DNA of 64,000 nucleotides, taken from Chloroflexota bacterium (GTDB lineage: Bacteria; Chloroflexota; Dehalococcoidia; Bin125). The translations under genes were made by a program, and so were the position numbers. The stretch is from positions 7,598 to 71,597 of the forward strand of contig JAPPNI010000041.1 in the NCBI GenBank assembly GCA_028873865.1, written 5' to 3'. Shown piece after piece: positions 34,223 through 44,092 of this stretch (positions are counted from its first letter, which is position 1; the number at the start of each line of letters is the position of its first letter). The notes below the pieces were generated by a model. The model ran no database searches, was not told where the DNA came from, and saw only the letters and a program-made list of their open reading frames with translations.

Positions 34223-36301
34223 ATGACGCTTGCACGTTCAGACGCGCCGGCCCAGCAAATGACCTTGCCTCAGGAACTGGTCTTGATGCTGCTCAACGAA
34301 GAGAGCGGCTACTTTCGCCAGGTGCGCGGCTGGAACCTGAACTGCGCCATGGTCGGCGCCGGGCTGGCGGAACTCTCTCTGATCGGTCGCATCGACACCG
34401 ATATGGACTCATTGCAACTGCTCGACTCGACGCCGACGGGCCACGCGGCATTGGACCCGATCCTCGAGGCCATCGTGGCCGAGTCCGAGCAGCACGACGC
34501 TCAATACTGGGTCGAGATCCTCGCGCCTCGGGCCGACACCTTCATCGATGTTGCCCTCGATCGTCTCGCAGAGATGGACATCCTTCAGCATCACGAAGGG
34601 GAATTCTGGACGCTGACGCACTCAGCGTGGCAATCCGATCAGAGCGGCGAGGCCGGGACGATCTCAGCCGCCGGATCAGTCAGATCGCGCATTGCGCGTG
34701 TCATCTTCGAAGACGAGATTCCCGATCCGCGGGACGCGATCCTGATTTCGCTGCTCAACACCTGCGATGTGCTGCGTTTCATCTTCCAACTCGAACCCAA
34801 GGATGAAGAGCGCGTCGAGTTCATCGCCAATCTTGATCTGTTGGGCCGATCGATCTCCGACGCCGTTTCCCTCAATCTGACCAGCCCGCTGGTTCGACAA
34901 TCGGCGCTGACCAGGTCGATCCCGAAGGTCAGCCTGCTTCGGCTCGTGTTCAATCCACATGCCCGAACGGGCAACGTTCCGGCACTGTTCGCCAGTCTCG
35001 CCGAGGAGTACGGACCGGTTTTCCAATTGGCCCCACCGTTCCAGGAGCCGACGATCTTCCTCACCGGCCTGGAGGCCAATCGCTGGGCTCAGCGGGAGGG
35101 CCGGCGATTCCTGACCTCGACCAAGTACCTCAACGAACTCGAGGAGGAGTACGGCGCCCACGGAATCATCCCGTCGCTGGACAGTTCCGATCACTTCCGC
35201 ATGCGCAAGGCGATGCAACCCGGCTTGTCCCGGGCCCGACTGGAGAGCCAGTTGGAGGAGTTGTATCGGCGCATGCGATCGCACCTCGCCGAATGGAACG
35301 TCGGCGAAGCGATGCCGGCCAAGACCATGTCGCGGCTGATGACCAATGCACAGATCTCGCCCCTCCTGGCGAGCGTTGATTCGCAGGACATCATCGAGGA
35401 CTTGATCGCATACAAAGAGCGCGCCTTGAACACGCGCGTGGCGAAGGTGATGCCCAAGTTCTTGCTGCGGACTCCAGCCATCAAGCAACGCGCCAAGAGC
35501 ATCGAGCAGATGCTTGAGCGAGTGCAACGGGCCCATACGCCGGCCCAGCGCGTTGATGCTCCACGCGACATCGTCGACGACCTGCTCAGCCTGCACGCAA
35601 ATGATCCGCAGCTGCTGCCTGAGTCGAGTCTCAAGTTCGCGCTGTCCGCCCCGCTGCTGGCCAGCATGTATCTGGGCGACACCCTCGGGTTTGCGCTCTA
35701 CGCGATGGCGTCACAGCCGGATCTGTACAAGAGAATCCAGGCCGAGGCCGACGCGATCTTCGCAGATGGCGATCCGGACGCCGAGGTGTTCCAGGGTCCT
35801 GAAATCGATGTCACTCGTCGCTTCGTCCTCGAGTGCCTGCGCCTGTACCCGGTCGTTCCCGGCTCGCTGCGCAACGTCATGAACAGCTGCGTCGTCGAGA
35901 ACTATGAGCTGCCGTTGAGCGCTCGAGTCCTGGTCGTGCAAACCGCCGCCCATTACATGAGCGATATCTTCCCCGACCCGCACACATTCGACATCGATCG
36001 ATATCTGCCCGGCCGCGACGAGCATCGCACGATCGGCTACGCGCCCTTCGGACTGGGCACGCACACCTGTCTGGGCAACCGCTGGGTGGAACTGCAGATG
36101 GCGGTCGACCTGCTCATGATCGCCTACTACTACGACGTCGAAGTCCGGCCTGTTAATGCCAAGCTGCGCATCAGCCCGTTCCCGTCCCTGTCGATCAGCA
36201 ACAAGGTGAAGTTCCACATCGCCCGCCAACGGCGCGAGATTCCCCCGGCGGGTGAGCCGAACGGCTCAGAACCCGTCATGGGCTGCCCGGTCCTCCACTA
36301 G
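34223..36301 (+). CDS. GPP34 (GOLPH3-like) domain fused to cytochrome P450
   Basis: 692 residues. Residues about 10-220 match the GPP34/GOLPH3 fold in order: MTLPQELVLMLLNEESG, AGLAELSLIGRI, DSTPTGHAALD, YWVEILA, DRLAEMDIL, DPRDAILISLLNTCDVLRF. In eukaryotes this domain binds phosphatidylinositol-4-phosphate membranes and glycosyltransferase tails. Residues about 235-680 are a complete P450: I-helix LGDTLG (alcohol/acid pair shifted to Asp-Thr), ExxR at Glu537 (ECLRLYP), and the haem loop FGLGTHTCLGN with Cys616. There is no break or overlap between domains, so the fusion is real in the assembly. The protein is probably membrane-associated and hydroxylates a lipid-like substrate. It needs separate redox partners, which are not seen here. 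Confidence 0.92.
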   Translation: MTLARSDAPAQQMTLPQELVLMLLNEESGYFRQVRGWNLNCAMVGAGLAELSLIGRIDTDMDSLQLLDSTPTGHAALDPILEAIVAESEQHDAQYWVEILAPRADTFIDVALDRLAEMDILQHHEGEFWTLTHSAWQSDQSGEAGTISAAGSVRSRIARVIFEDEIPDPRDAILISLLNTCDVLRFIFQLEPKDEERVEFIANLDLLGRSISDAVSLNLTSPLVRQSALTRSIPKVSLLRLVFNPHARTGNVPALFASLAEEYGPVFQLAPPFQEPTIFLTGLEANRWAQREGRRFLTSTKYLNELEEEYGAHGIIPSLDSSDHFRMRKAMQPGLSRARLESQLEELYRRMRSHLAEWNVGEAMPAKTMSRLMTNAQISPLLASVDSQDIIEDLIAYKERALNTRVAKVMPKFLLRTPAIKQRAKSIEQMLERVQRAHTPAQRVDAPRDIVDDLLSLHANDPQLLPESSLKFALSAPLLASMYLGDTLGFALYAMASQPDLYKRIQAEADAIFADGDPDAEVFQGPEIDVTRRFVLECLRLYPVVPGSLRNVMNSCVVENYELPLSARVLVVQTAAHYMSDIFPDPHTFDIDRYLPGRDEHRTIGYAPFGLGTHTCLGNRWVELQMAVDLLMIAYYYDVEVRPVNAKLRISPFPSLSISNKVKFHIARQRREIPPAGEPNGSEPVMGCPVLH

Positions 36302-36315
36302 ATTGACCTACGGTC

Positions 36316-38799
36316 TCAGGACTCGGTCGATTCCCGCTCGTGGCGCTCCTGGATGTCGTCGATCGCCTCGTCCAGTTCATCCCACATCCGCTGCATCGTT
36401 GAGCGCAGTCGCATGTTCTGGAACGCGCCCCAGACGGTCATCGCCGGTGGCACGACAAGGATCGAGACGATCAGCGAATAGGCAATCGTGATCGCCGCCG
36501 TGATCCCGAACTGCTGCGAGGCCAGAAGCGGCGACGCGATCAGCACGCCGAGACCCAGCGCGGTCGTCATAGCCGAGCCGAGAAGCGCCGAGCCGGTCGT
36601 GGCCAGCGTTCGAATGGCTGCCTGTTCCGGATCACGCAGCCGCGAGAACTCCTCCCGGTAGCGATGGATCAGGTGGATCGTGTAATCCACCCCGATGCCA
36701 ATGGAGAGCGCAGTGATGATCGACGTGATCAGCGAGTAGGGGATGCCGAGCAGCGCCATTGTGCCCAGCACCCAGATCAGGACGAACACGATCGGAACCA
36801 CCGCAACGAGCGCCAGCACCGGCTGACGCTGCGTCACCCAGAAGAAAATCGCGAGGATACCAAGCGCCACCGCGATCGTGATGCTGATCGCTTCCGTCTG
36901 CCGCTCTGTGATCGAATCGGTGATCGTCACGCCAATGATGCTCTCGGAGGTGGCCGTGATTGCCTGGTCGCCGCTCAGCCAGAGCGACTCGAGCTCTTCC
37001 TGTACCTGCCTCGCGCCAACCGAGTCCCCAGAGAAGGTGGGGAACTGGACCAGAATCGTGTCGACCCCATCGGGGTCGTTGACCAGTGCGTGAGACAACG
37101 CCGGATCCAGTGATCCGAGTCGATCGAGAATCCCTTGCATCAACGCCGTGTCAATCTGCAGTCCAGCCGACGCCTCGCTGAAGATCCCCGCCAGATCCGG
37201 GTCATAGTTGTCACCCGGATCCCCGCTGTCGGTCACCCAGTCTCGAAGCAACAACTCATAGGACGTCTGTAGCGGTCCGGCGGCGAACTCTGGTCGGCTC
37301 CGTTCGTCGGCGAACGTACGCTCGATGTCCCGAAGGTTGAGCAACGTTCTCGTTTCCGTCGCCTCCGCCTTGATCAGGACCGAAGTCACTTCGGTTGAAC
37401 CGCCGACAGCCTCATCGAGCGAGTCCCAATCCTCAAGGACCGTTCCTCCGCGGGGCAGGATGTCGCGAATGCTGAACTCCGACTCAAGATCGGTCGCCGC
37501 GAATCCGAGGCCAATCGTCAGGGCCACGACGACCGCCAGGTACGGCGCCGGCCTCAAGGCCACGCTGGTGCCCAGCCGCTCGGCCACCCGCTCGATCCCG
37601 GGCAGCGCCCGGGAGACCAGTCGGACCGGCGGCAGCTTGTCACGCGCCTCGCGCCGTCGGTCGATGATCGTGCGCCCGGCCGGAACCAGCGTCAGCATCA
37701 CCAGCAGACTCATCCCCACACCGAACGCGGCGACGATGCCGAAGTCGCCCACGATCTCGACCGGCGAGAAGAGATTCGCCAGGAGACTGACCATCGTCGT
37801 GACCGCAGCGAGCAACAACGGGATCACCACGTGACGCCAGCCTGAGCGCACGGCCTCCAGCGCCGACGCTCCGGTGTGCCGCTGCTCCCGGTAGTACGAG
37901 ACAACCTGGATCGCATAGTCGACCGTGAGACCAATCACAATGATCGGCACCATCGCGGTCAATGCGTTCGGCGGGCCGACCACACCTGCCCCGTCCGGGC
38001 CGAGCCACCCTTCAAGGCCAACCACCCAGATCAGCGAGACCAACAATCCGGCCAGCGCCAGGAACAGGTCGGAGAGAGTGCGCAGGAAGAGCAGGATTAG
38101 TACTGCGATCAACAGCAGCGCGATGCCAATCAACGGCCCCATGCCGTCCTCGGTGGCCTGCTTGTATTCATCCTCGACGATGGCCGGCGACACGCTGCTC
38201 ACGCTCAGCGGTCCACTATCGTCAATCGCCAACTGGTTGATCAGCCGCTCAGCCTCAGCCACACCCTCGTCCTGTGTATTGCGCAGCCGGACGGTGGCGA
38301 TGGCGATCTGCGTACCGTCGGCGTCAATGCCCGTCAGTGCGTCGAGCACGGGCCCGATCTCCGGGGCGTTTCCAATGGCATCGATCTCGGCTTGGCTGAC
38401 CGAATCGAGGTCACTGACGCCGAGCGCCCCCTGAACAATCAGCGACGGCGAGATAATCGCATCGCTCGGAGCGAGCAGTGCAGCGATCTCAGAGTTGCCA
38501 ACGATCTCGTCAAGCAGATCGTTCATCTGCCCCAGGCCGCCAGGCGTCAGCGCGTCCCCGCGGAAGACAAGGGTGACGAGTCGGAGGTCGCCGCTTGCCT
38601 CGAATTCGTCGGAGATCTCTTGAATCGCAGCGACCAGCGGGCCGTCCTGCGGCAGCAGCCCCACGTCAGTGCCATCGATAATCGGGACGCGCCTGCCCGC
38701 GCCGGCGGCCAGGATCACGGTGATGATCAGCAACACCCCGATGGTCACCCAGGGACGGGCGGTCACCAGGCGACTCAGGTTGCCGAGTACGTCACTCAT
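36316..38799 (-). CDS. MMPL/RND-family lipid-type exporter
   Basis: About 827 residues, with two repeats of one helix, a large extracytoplasmic domain and five further helices. Typical lines are VPIIVIGLTVDYAIQVV and SIGIGVDYTIHLIHRY, the GXXXDY motif of the MMPL/sterol-sensing-like branch. Relatives move hopanoids (HpnN) or mycolate-type lipids using proton force. The acidic C-terminal tail (DELDEAIDDIQERHERE) may face the cytoplasm. It converges on the GPP34-P450 gene with 14 bp between. I chose the ATG at 38799; a TTG at 38808 is the upstream alternative. Confidence 0.88.
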   Translation of the reverse strand: MSDVLGNLSRLVTARPWVTIGVLLIITVILAAGAGRRVPIIDGTDVGLLPQDGPLVAAIQEISDEFEASGDLRLVTLVFRGDALTPGGLGQMNDLLDEIVGNSEIAALLAPSDAIISPSLIVQGALGVSDLDSVSQAEIDAIGNAPEIGPVLDALTGIDADGTQIAIATVRLRNTQDEGVAEAERLINQLAIDDSGPLSVSSVSPAIVEDEYKQATEDGMGPLIGIALLLIAVLILLFLRTLSDLFLALAGLLVSLIWVVGLEGWLGPDGAGVVGPPNALTAMVPIIVIGLTVDYAIQVVSYYREQRHTGASALEAVRSGWRHVVIPLLLAAVTTMVSLLANLFSPVEIVGDFGIVAAFGVGMSLLVMLTLVPAGRTIIDRRREARDKLPPVRLVSRALPGIERVAERLGTSVALRPAPYLAVVVALTIGLGFAATDLESEFSIRDILPRGGTVLEDWDSLDEAVGGSTEVTSVLIKAEATETRTLLNLRDIERTFADERSRPEFAAGPLQTSYELLLRDWVTDSGDPGDNYDPDLAGIFSEASAGLQIDTALMQGILDRLGSLDPALSHALVNDPDGVDTILVQFPTFSGDSVGARQVQEELESLWLSGDQAITATSESIIGVTITDSITERQTEAISITIAVALGILAIFFWVTQRQPVLALVAVVPIVFVLIWVLGTMALLGIPYSLITSIITALSIGIGVDYTIHLIHRYREEFSRLRDPEQAAIRTLATTGSALLGSAMTTALGLGVLIASPLLASQQFGITAAITIAYSLIVSILVVPPAMTVWGAFQNMRLRSTMQRMWDELDEAIDDIQERHERESTES

Positions 38800-38873
38800 A
38801 CTGAGCAACAGGATAGGAGCGATGCGTCGGATCGCAAGAGCGGCGCACCGAAGCAGACTCGTAAGAACCGTGA

Positions 38874-40166
38874 TCAGTCGGCGGCGGCGATCCGTTCATT
38901 GCTGGCCGGATCGACCTCGAAAGGCCCATTGAGGTCGAGCTCGGCGCCGATTTCGCGCACGGCGGGCAGAACCTCTTCGCCCATCAACCTCAGACTGCGC
39001 ATGGCGTCGTCATGGCTCATCGAGCCATCGCCGTCCCAGAAGATGATCGCTCCCGGGCGCAGCTCTTCCAGCACATGGCGAATCTTCGGCAGCACGGTCG
39101 CCGGAGTGCCGTGGATGATGCTCAACTTGTCGACCTGCTCCTGGAAGGTGCCTCGATAGTCGCGAGGCTCCGCCGGCTGGGCCGTGCCCGTCAGCGCTTG
39201 CCGGCGCTCGGTGCGTCCCCGCGAAGCCGCGATCGCGCGGATCTGCGAGGTCGGCAACACGTCGGTGCGCGAGGTCAATCCCGGCAGCGATTGCAGGAAC
39301 GGCCGCACCTGACCCTGGTTCCCTTCGAGGAACGGATTGCTCGGCCCCTGCAGGTACTTGCGCGCGGTGTCCTCAGCCAACTCGTCCGTCTCGTCAACGT
39401 GGACCTTGAACAGGTAGGCGGTGTGCTGCGTGCCCGCCTCATAGCCCGCCTCGCGGGCGCAGGCGCGGTAGTAATCGAATGACTCCTTGGTCGGACCGAT
39501 ATCGGTCGCGAGCATCACATAGGGATAACGCCGTTCCGCCGCCCACTTGACCGTGTTCCGGCTCATTACGCCGGGAATCCAGATCGGCGGATGCGGATCG
39601 GAGTAAGGCCGCGCCCAGGGATTGACGTAGCGGTACTGGTAGTGCTCGCCCTCCCAGCGGAAGGGACCGGGCGTCGTCCAGGCCTTGACGATGAAATCGT
39701 GGGCTTCCTGGTAGCGCTCCCAGTTGAACGGCGAGGCCGTGTTGTGCGCGACCGACTCTCTGCCGGTGCCGCGTACCCAGCCGCTGACCAGACGGCCGCG
39801 CGAGATCATGTCGATCTCTGCCAGTTCTTCGGCCAGCCAGAGCGGATCGTCCCAGATCGGCAGCACGTTGCCCAGCAGCACAATCTTGGCCCGAGTCGTG
39901 ATTCGGGCGAGAATCGCGGCTTCGACGTTCATCACGCCGCCCATACAAAACGGCGTCGAGTGGTGCTCGTTCAGCATCAACCCGTCGAAGCCCATCTCTT
40001 CGGCGTAGATCTTCTCGTCCAGGTACCGGTTGTACAGCTCCGCGCCAATCCGCGGGTCGTAGCTGCCATTGCTCAGGTCGAGGTCCTGGATGTCGCGTCC
40101 GGCGGCGCCGAAGTAACCCGAGCTGGGGTCCTGGTATGGCCGCTCAGTGAAGTAGCCGATGAACAT
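38874..40166 (-). CDS. Luciferase-like (LLM class) flavin-dependent monooxygenase
   Basis: 430 residues with a TIM-barrel bacterial luciferase fold: MFIGYFTERPYQDP, EEMGFDGLMLNEHH, ISRGRLVSGWVRGTGR and HPPIWIPGVMS. These FMNH2-dependent enzymes oxidise aldehydes, ketones, sulfur compounds or amides. Such paralogues are characteristically numerous in SAR202-like genomes. It lies 92 bases after the start of the BVMO-like gene region on the same strand and may be cotranscribed with it. Confidence 0.9.
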   Translation of the reverse strand: MFIGYFTERPYQDPSSGYFGAAGRDIQDLDLSNGSYDPRIGAELYNRYLDEKIYAEEMGFDGLMLNEHHSTPFCMGGVMNVEAAILARITTRAKIVLLGNVLPIWDDPLWLAEELAEIDMISRGRLVSGWVRGTGRESVAHNTASPFNWERYQEAHDFIVKAWTTPGPFRWEGEHYQYRYVNPWARPYSDPHPPIWIPGVMSRNTVKWAAERRYPYVMLATDIGPTKESFDYYRACAREAGYEAGTQHTAYLFKVHVDETDELAEDTARKYLQGPSNPFLEGNQGQVRPFLQSLPGLTSRTDVLPTSQIRAIAASRGRTERRQALTGTAQPAEPRDYRGTFQEQVDKLSIIHGTPATVLPKIRHVLEELRPGAIIFWDGDGSMSHDDAMRSLRLMGEEVLPAVREIGAELDLNGPFEVDPASNERIAAAD

Positions 40167-40258
40167 CTCACCCCTCCAAAGGCATGTGTCGGAATCCGCC
40201 CATCGAGGCGTGGCAGCAGTCTAAGAGCCAGCAGGCCGCCCTGCGCCGATGTCCAAAG

Positions 40259-41884
40259 TCAGGACAGGCTGAAGCCCTCGTAGCCGTTGGCAGCGACCTC
40301 GGCCAGCCGTTCGCGGTATCGCGGCGCACCGCCGGGGTAGATCATGTAGCGCTGATGGTCGTGCTTGCCGTGGCCCTCGACGTTGGAGTTGTAGCCCGTG
40401 AACCAGCTCTTGATCTTGCTCATCAGCTGGAACTGGTACATCTCTTGCACGTGCTGCCGCCACTCCTGCTCTGCCCCGTCCTGCGCCTCAACTCGCCGAT
40501 ATCCGTGGTCGCGCATGTAGCCGAGCAGGTCGGAGATCCAGTCGACGGACGTCTCAATGCCCCGCGGGTAATTGGTCGAGACCGACCCGCCCTGCGGCCC
40601 GCTGAGCATCAGCAGGTTGGGGAAGCCGGAGGTTTGCATGCCCAGCAGGGTGTCGGGGCTATCCGACCACTTGTCGCGCAGTGGAACCCCGCCCGAACCG
40701 GTGAAATTGATCCGGTCGAATGCGCCGGTGATCGCGTCGAAGCCGGTCGCGTAGATGATCAGGTCGAACTCGAACTCCTGGTATGAAGTCCGGATGCCCT
40801 TCGGCGTGATCCGCTCGATCGGCGTCTCATTGATGTCGATCAGCCGCACATTGTCGCGGTTGTAGACCTCGTAGTAACGGGTTTCCAGCGGCACGCGGCG
40901 CGTGCCGAATCCGTGATCCTTCGGGATCAGCTTCTCCGCGGTCAGCGGATCGTCCACCCGCTCGCGAATCTTGTTGGCGATGAACTCCGAGTAACCGGCG
41001 TTCGCCTCCGGGTCGATCCCGACGTCGATGAAATTGCTCATCCACTTGCTGAATCCGGGCGTCTCGTAGAGCTTCTGCCACAGCGCCAGCCGCTCCTCCT
41101 CGGGCACGTCACGGAATTTGCGCTGGTCGGGCGCGTGGATGAAGCCGCCGGGCGTTCGCCGGCAGAGCTCGAAGATCTCATCGTAGGTCGCGTGGATCTC
41201 GGCCTGGGCCGCATCATCGATGCGCCTGTTATGCAGCGGCGCGCACCAGTTGGGCCGGCGCTGGAAGACGGTCAACTCGCCGACCTTGTCGGCGATCTCC
41301 GCGATCACCTGAACCCCGGTCGCGCCGGTACCGATCACCGCGACGCGCTTGCCCGCCATGTCTACCGGCTCGTGCGGCCAGTAGTACGTGTGCCAGGCGT
41401 CACCCTCGAAGCTGTCGACGCCCTCAATCTTCGGCATCGTCGCCGCCGAGAGCATGCCAATCGCGGTCAGCAGGAAGCGGCAGGTGAGTTCGCGACCGTC
41501 CTCCAGGCGGACCGTCCAGAGAGAACTGTCATCGTCGAACGACGCGCCTGCCACCCTGCAACCGAACTGCATGTGCTTCCGCAGATCGAATTTATCAACG
41601 ACGTGGTTGAGGTAGCGCAGCGTCTCCGGCTGTCCGGCGAAGTGCTCGCTCCAGTCCCACTCATCGAGCAGTTCCTGTGAGAACGAGTAACCGTACGTGT
41701 AGCTCTCGGAGTCGAAACGCGCGCCGGGATAGCGATTCCAGTACCAGGTGCCGCCCGGACCCTCGGCCGTTTCGAGCACGGTGGCATCGATCCCTAGCTC
41801 CTGCAGCTTGTACATCTGATAGATGCCCGCCACGCCGGCGCCAATGATGATCGCTTCGTGCTGCGGCTGGTCATAATCGGTCAT
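40259..41884 (-). CDS. FAD-dependent Baeyer-Villiger-type monooxygenase
   Basis: 541 residues from the ATG at 41884. It has two Rossmann motifs (IIGAGVAGIYQ and VAVIGTGATGVQVIAEIA) and, between them, FEGDAWHTYYWPHEP, which fits the Baeyer-Villiger fingerprint F-x-G-x-x-x-H-x-x-x-W-P. It should convert a ketone to an ester or lactone with NADPH and oxygen; cyclohexanone, steroid and acetone monooxygenases belong to this family. The open frame upstream of 41884 has no similarity. It is followed by the luciferase-like gene. Confidence 0.92.
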   Translation of the reverse strand: MTDYDQPQHEAIIIGAGVAGIYQMYKLQELGIDATVLETAEGPGGTWYWNRYPGARFDSESYTYGYSFSQELLDEWDWSEHFAGQPETLRYLNHVVDKFDLRKHMQFGCRVAGASFDDDSSLWTVRLEDGRELTCRFLLTAIGMLSAATMPKIEGVDSFEGDAWHTYYWPHEPVDMAGKRVAVIGTGATGVQVIAEIADKVGELTVFQRRPNWCAPLHNRRIDDAAQAEIHATYDEIFELCRRTPGGFIHAPDQRKFRDVPEEERLALWQKLYETPGFSKWMSNFIDVGIDPEANAGYSEFIANKIRERVDDPLTAEKLIPKDHGFGTRRVPLETRYYEVYNRDNVRLIDINETPIERITPKGIRTSYQEFEFDLIIYATGFDAITGAFDRINFTGSGGVPLRDKWSDSPDTLLGMQTSGFPNLLMLSGPQGGSVSTNYPRGIETSVDWISDLLGYMRDHGYRRVEAQDGAEQEWRQHVQEMYQFQLMSKIKSWFTGYNSNVEGHGKHDHQRYMIYPGGAPRYRERLAEVAANGYEGFSLS

Positions 41885-42164
41885 CGTTCGCTCCTTCGCT
41901 CCGTTGCCACGGAGGCTAGACCGCACTGATTCGCTCGGCAACGATGATGCCCGGCAGCCGGCCATGTTGGCGACCCGAACCGACAACGACAGTTGAGCAT
42001 CGACCCGAGACCCCTCCGTACACTGGTCGAGGTGCACGACCAGCAAGCAACAAGCCGATCCTCTCTCAGCCGAGGTTCTGTGCTGGATCGAGGAGCAGGG
42101 CCTGTAAGCCCGCGAGCAGCCCGCGTCCCGACCCCGAAATGGCCCCAACGAGAGTGACGTCGCC

Positions 42165-42785
42165 ATGCAGTTCCGTCAACGCGACCGCGACGCCATTGCC
42201 AGCGGAGCACTGACAATCACCTTTCGCCGCTGGCGCAGCCCACAGGCGCGGGTTGGAGGTCGATACCGGGTCGGTGGACTCGTGATTGAGGTAACCGCCG
42301 TCGAACGAATCGAGCCTGCGGAGATCTCACAATCCGATGCTCGCGCCGCCGGCCACGACTCCGCCGAAGCCGCACTCGAGGCGATTCTCCGCAATCAGCG
42401 CAAGGGCGCAGATGGGAATGCGCCGCTCTATCGCGTTGAATTTCGCAGCCTCGGCGAGCAACCGGATCCGCGGTCAACACTTGCGGCTGATGCAGAGTTG
42501 GAGCCTGATGAACTCGCGACGCTCACCGAGCGCTTGGGCAAGATGGACGCTCGCTCCCGCCACGGACCCTGGACGAGGGCAGCTCTCGAAGCGATTTCCG
42601 TCGCTCCCGGTCGCCGGGCAGCCGAACTCGCCGCCGCGCAGGGACGCGAGACCCAGAAGTTCAAGACCGACGTGCGCAAGCTCAAGGCGCTCGGCCTGAC
42701 GATCAGTCTCGAGGTTGGATACGAGCTGTCGCCGAGAGGTCGCGTCGTTCTCGACACCATTCAGGCGGCATCGCCCGCCGAATGA
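42165..42785 (+). CDS. ASCH-domain protein with a C-terminal winged-helix-like region
   Basis: 206 residues. Residues 1-85 fit the ASCH (PUA-like) domain: FRQRDRDAIASGALTITFRR, GGRYRVGGLVIEVTAVERI, DARAAGHDSAEAALEAI. The C-terminal half (TRAALEAISVAPGRRAAELA, VRKLKALGLTISLEVGYELS) looks like a winged helix. ASCH domains bind RNA or modified nucleotides, so a regulatory or RNA-related role is a guess. It is divergent from the BVMO gene with a 280-bp gap in which I see no gene. Confidence 0.75.
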   Translation: MQFRQRDRDAIASGALTITFRRWRSPQARVGGRYRVGGLVIEVTAVERIEPAEISQSDARAAGHDSAEAALEAILRNQRKGADGNAPLYRVEFRSLGEQPDPRSTLAADAELEPDELATLTERLGKMDARSRHGPWTRAALEAISVAPGRRAAELAAAQGRETQKFKTDVRKLKALGLTISLEVGYELSPRGRVVLDTIQAASPAE

Positions 42786-42803
42786 ACGGCCTGTCGTGGC
42801 CGG

Positions 42804-43211
42804 CTACGACTGCCGCGCTTCGACGATTCCGCGCGCGGCGCTGACCACTTGGGGCATCGCCTCGGCGACCTCAGCCTCGTCCAGACCACTGGCGACGGAC
42901 TCGTAGCCCGCGCGCTCGATCATCGACCTCAGGCGGCCGCGCTCAAAGACATTCAGCGTCCAGTCGAGCGAGTCACCGGCCGCCGTCAGGTCAAGCATCA
43001 GGCGCTCGTCGTCGGCTTCCGGTCCGTAGTGGTAGTGCGGCGCGACCCGGAAGCAATCGAAACGCAGCAGTTCCGTGTCGTGTCCCTCGACATCCGCGCG
43101 AACTTCGATGCAGAGTCCTTCATCGCCGGCGATGTCGTCGCGGTAACGCATGGCAAAGGCGATGCCGCCGACATCAACGCGGGCACTGTCGGTTGCCTGT
43201 GCTTCACTCAT
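42804..43211 (-). CDS. Small soluble protein of unknown function
   Basis: 135 residues. No family recognised. Visible features are a strand-rich middle with RFDCFRVAPHYHYGP (His-Tyr-His, perhaps metal or substrate contact), an acidic LDLTAAGDSLDWTL section and a helical C-terminus ending in Glu/Arg. Its codon use fits its neighbours. It follows the HAD type II gene on the same strand, 95 bases downstream. Confidence 0.6.
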   Translation of the reverse strand: MSEAQATDSARVDVGGIAFAMRYRDDIAGDEGLCIEVRADVEGHDTELLRFDCFRVAPHYHYGPEADDERLMLDLTAAGDSLDWTLNVFERGRLRSMIERAGYESVASGLDEAEVAEAMPQVVSAARGIVEARQS

Positions 43212-43306
43212 GATCGATCTCCTCCTGGCCCAACCACTGGGTCGATAGAACTCCGAGATCAGGATAGGAACTTGAGCGCGAATCCGGATCGTGTTCGGCC
43301 CGGCCG

Positions 43307-44011
43307 CTAGGTCAACAACCTGTCCGCCAACTGAACGAAGTCATCGACAATGATGTCCGGCTGGTACTCGGAGTCTTCGGTCGGCAGCCGATAACGGTTC
43401 ACGTACGCCGCCCTGAACCCGCATGCCTGCGCGCCCAGAATATCGAATGCGTGGGCGGCGACCATCATGATCTCGCCAGGCTCGCATCCCAGACGCTGAA
43501 TCGCCTTGCGATAGATGCCCGGCGAGGGCTTGAACGCGCCCACCTGGTCCACCGAGATGATCGCGTCGAACGAAATCGGCACGTTGTTGGCCAGCAACTC
43601 CTCCAGGTACCACTGCTCGCCATTCGACAGGGCTACCAGCTGAAAGCGCTCGCCGAGCGAGCGCAGCCCCGCGATAGCGTCGTCATAGGGCCGCAACCCC
43701 CGGTAGACCTGCATGAACTCCCGGACATCCTCATCGGTGTAGCTGACGCTGTGGTTCTTGAGGCAGTAGACGAACGCTCGGCGGCAGGTTTCCAGGTAAC
43801 CGCTGTGTCCCAGCATCAGCAGATTGTCCTGATACTGCTCGATCCGCTGTCGGGCCCGCCATTCGGCGTAAAACGCCTCGCCAGTCATTTCCGAGCCGTG
43901 CGCCGCCAAAAACTCGCCCGCCGGAGGGGCCAGGCTGCCCGTTAGATCAAGAACGGTACCGAAGATGTCAAATGTCAGATGCGTGACGCGGGCCACCGAT
44001 TCGTCAGCCAT
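43307..44011 (-). CDS. Haloacid dehalogenase type II (HAD superfamily)
   Basis: 234 residues from the ATG at 44011, which has a strong GGAGGAGG site upstream. LTFDIFGTVLDL gives the nucleophile Asp of motif I, LVALSNGEQWY is motif II, and VDQVGAFKPSPGIYRKAI is motif III, followed by MMVAAHAFDILGAQACGF. This pattern is that of L-2-haloacid dehalogenases, which hydrolyse C-halogen bonds, although several homologues are phosphatases. It follows the liv operon genes and might be read through from them. Confidence 0.85.
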   Translation of the reverse strand: MADESVARVTHLTFDIFGTVLDLTGSLAPPAGEFLAAHGSEMTGEAFYAEWRARQRIEQYQDNLLMLGHSGYLETCRRAFVYCLKNHSVSYTDEDVREFMQVYRGLRPYDDAIAGLRSLGERFQLVALSNGEQWYLEELLANNVPISFDAIISVDQVGAFKPSPGIYRKAIQRLGCEPGEIMMVAAHAFDILGAQACGFRAAYVNRYRLPTEDSEYQPDIIVDDFVQLADRLLT

Positions 44012-44092
44012 GGGATGCGCCTCCTCCTCGAACCGATCTCGGGTCAATTCCGGCAGGATCATAGTCGCGGCCACGATGCGACCGCCAAAGGT

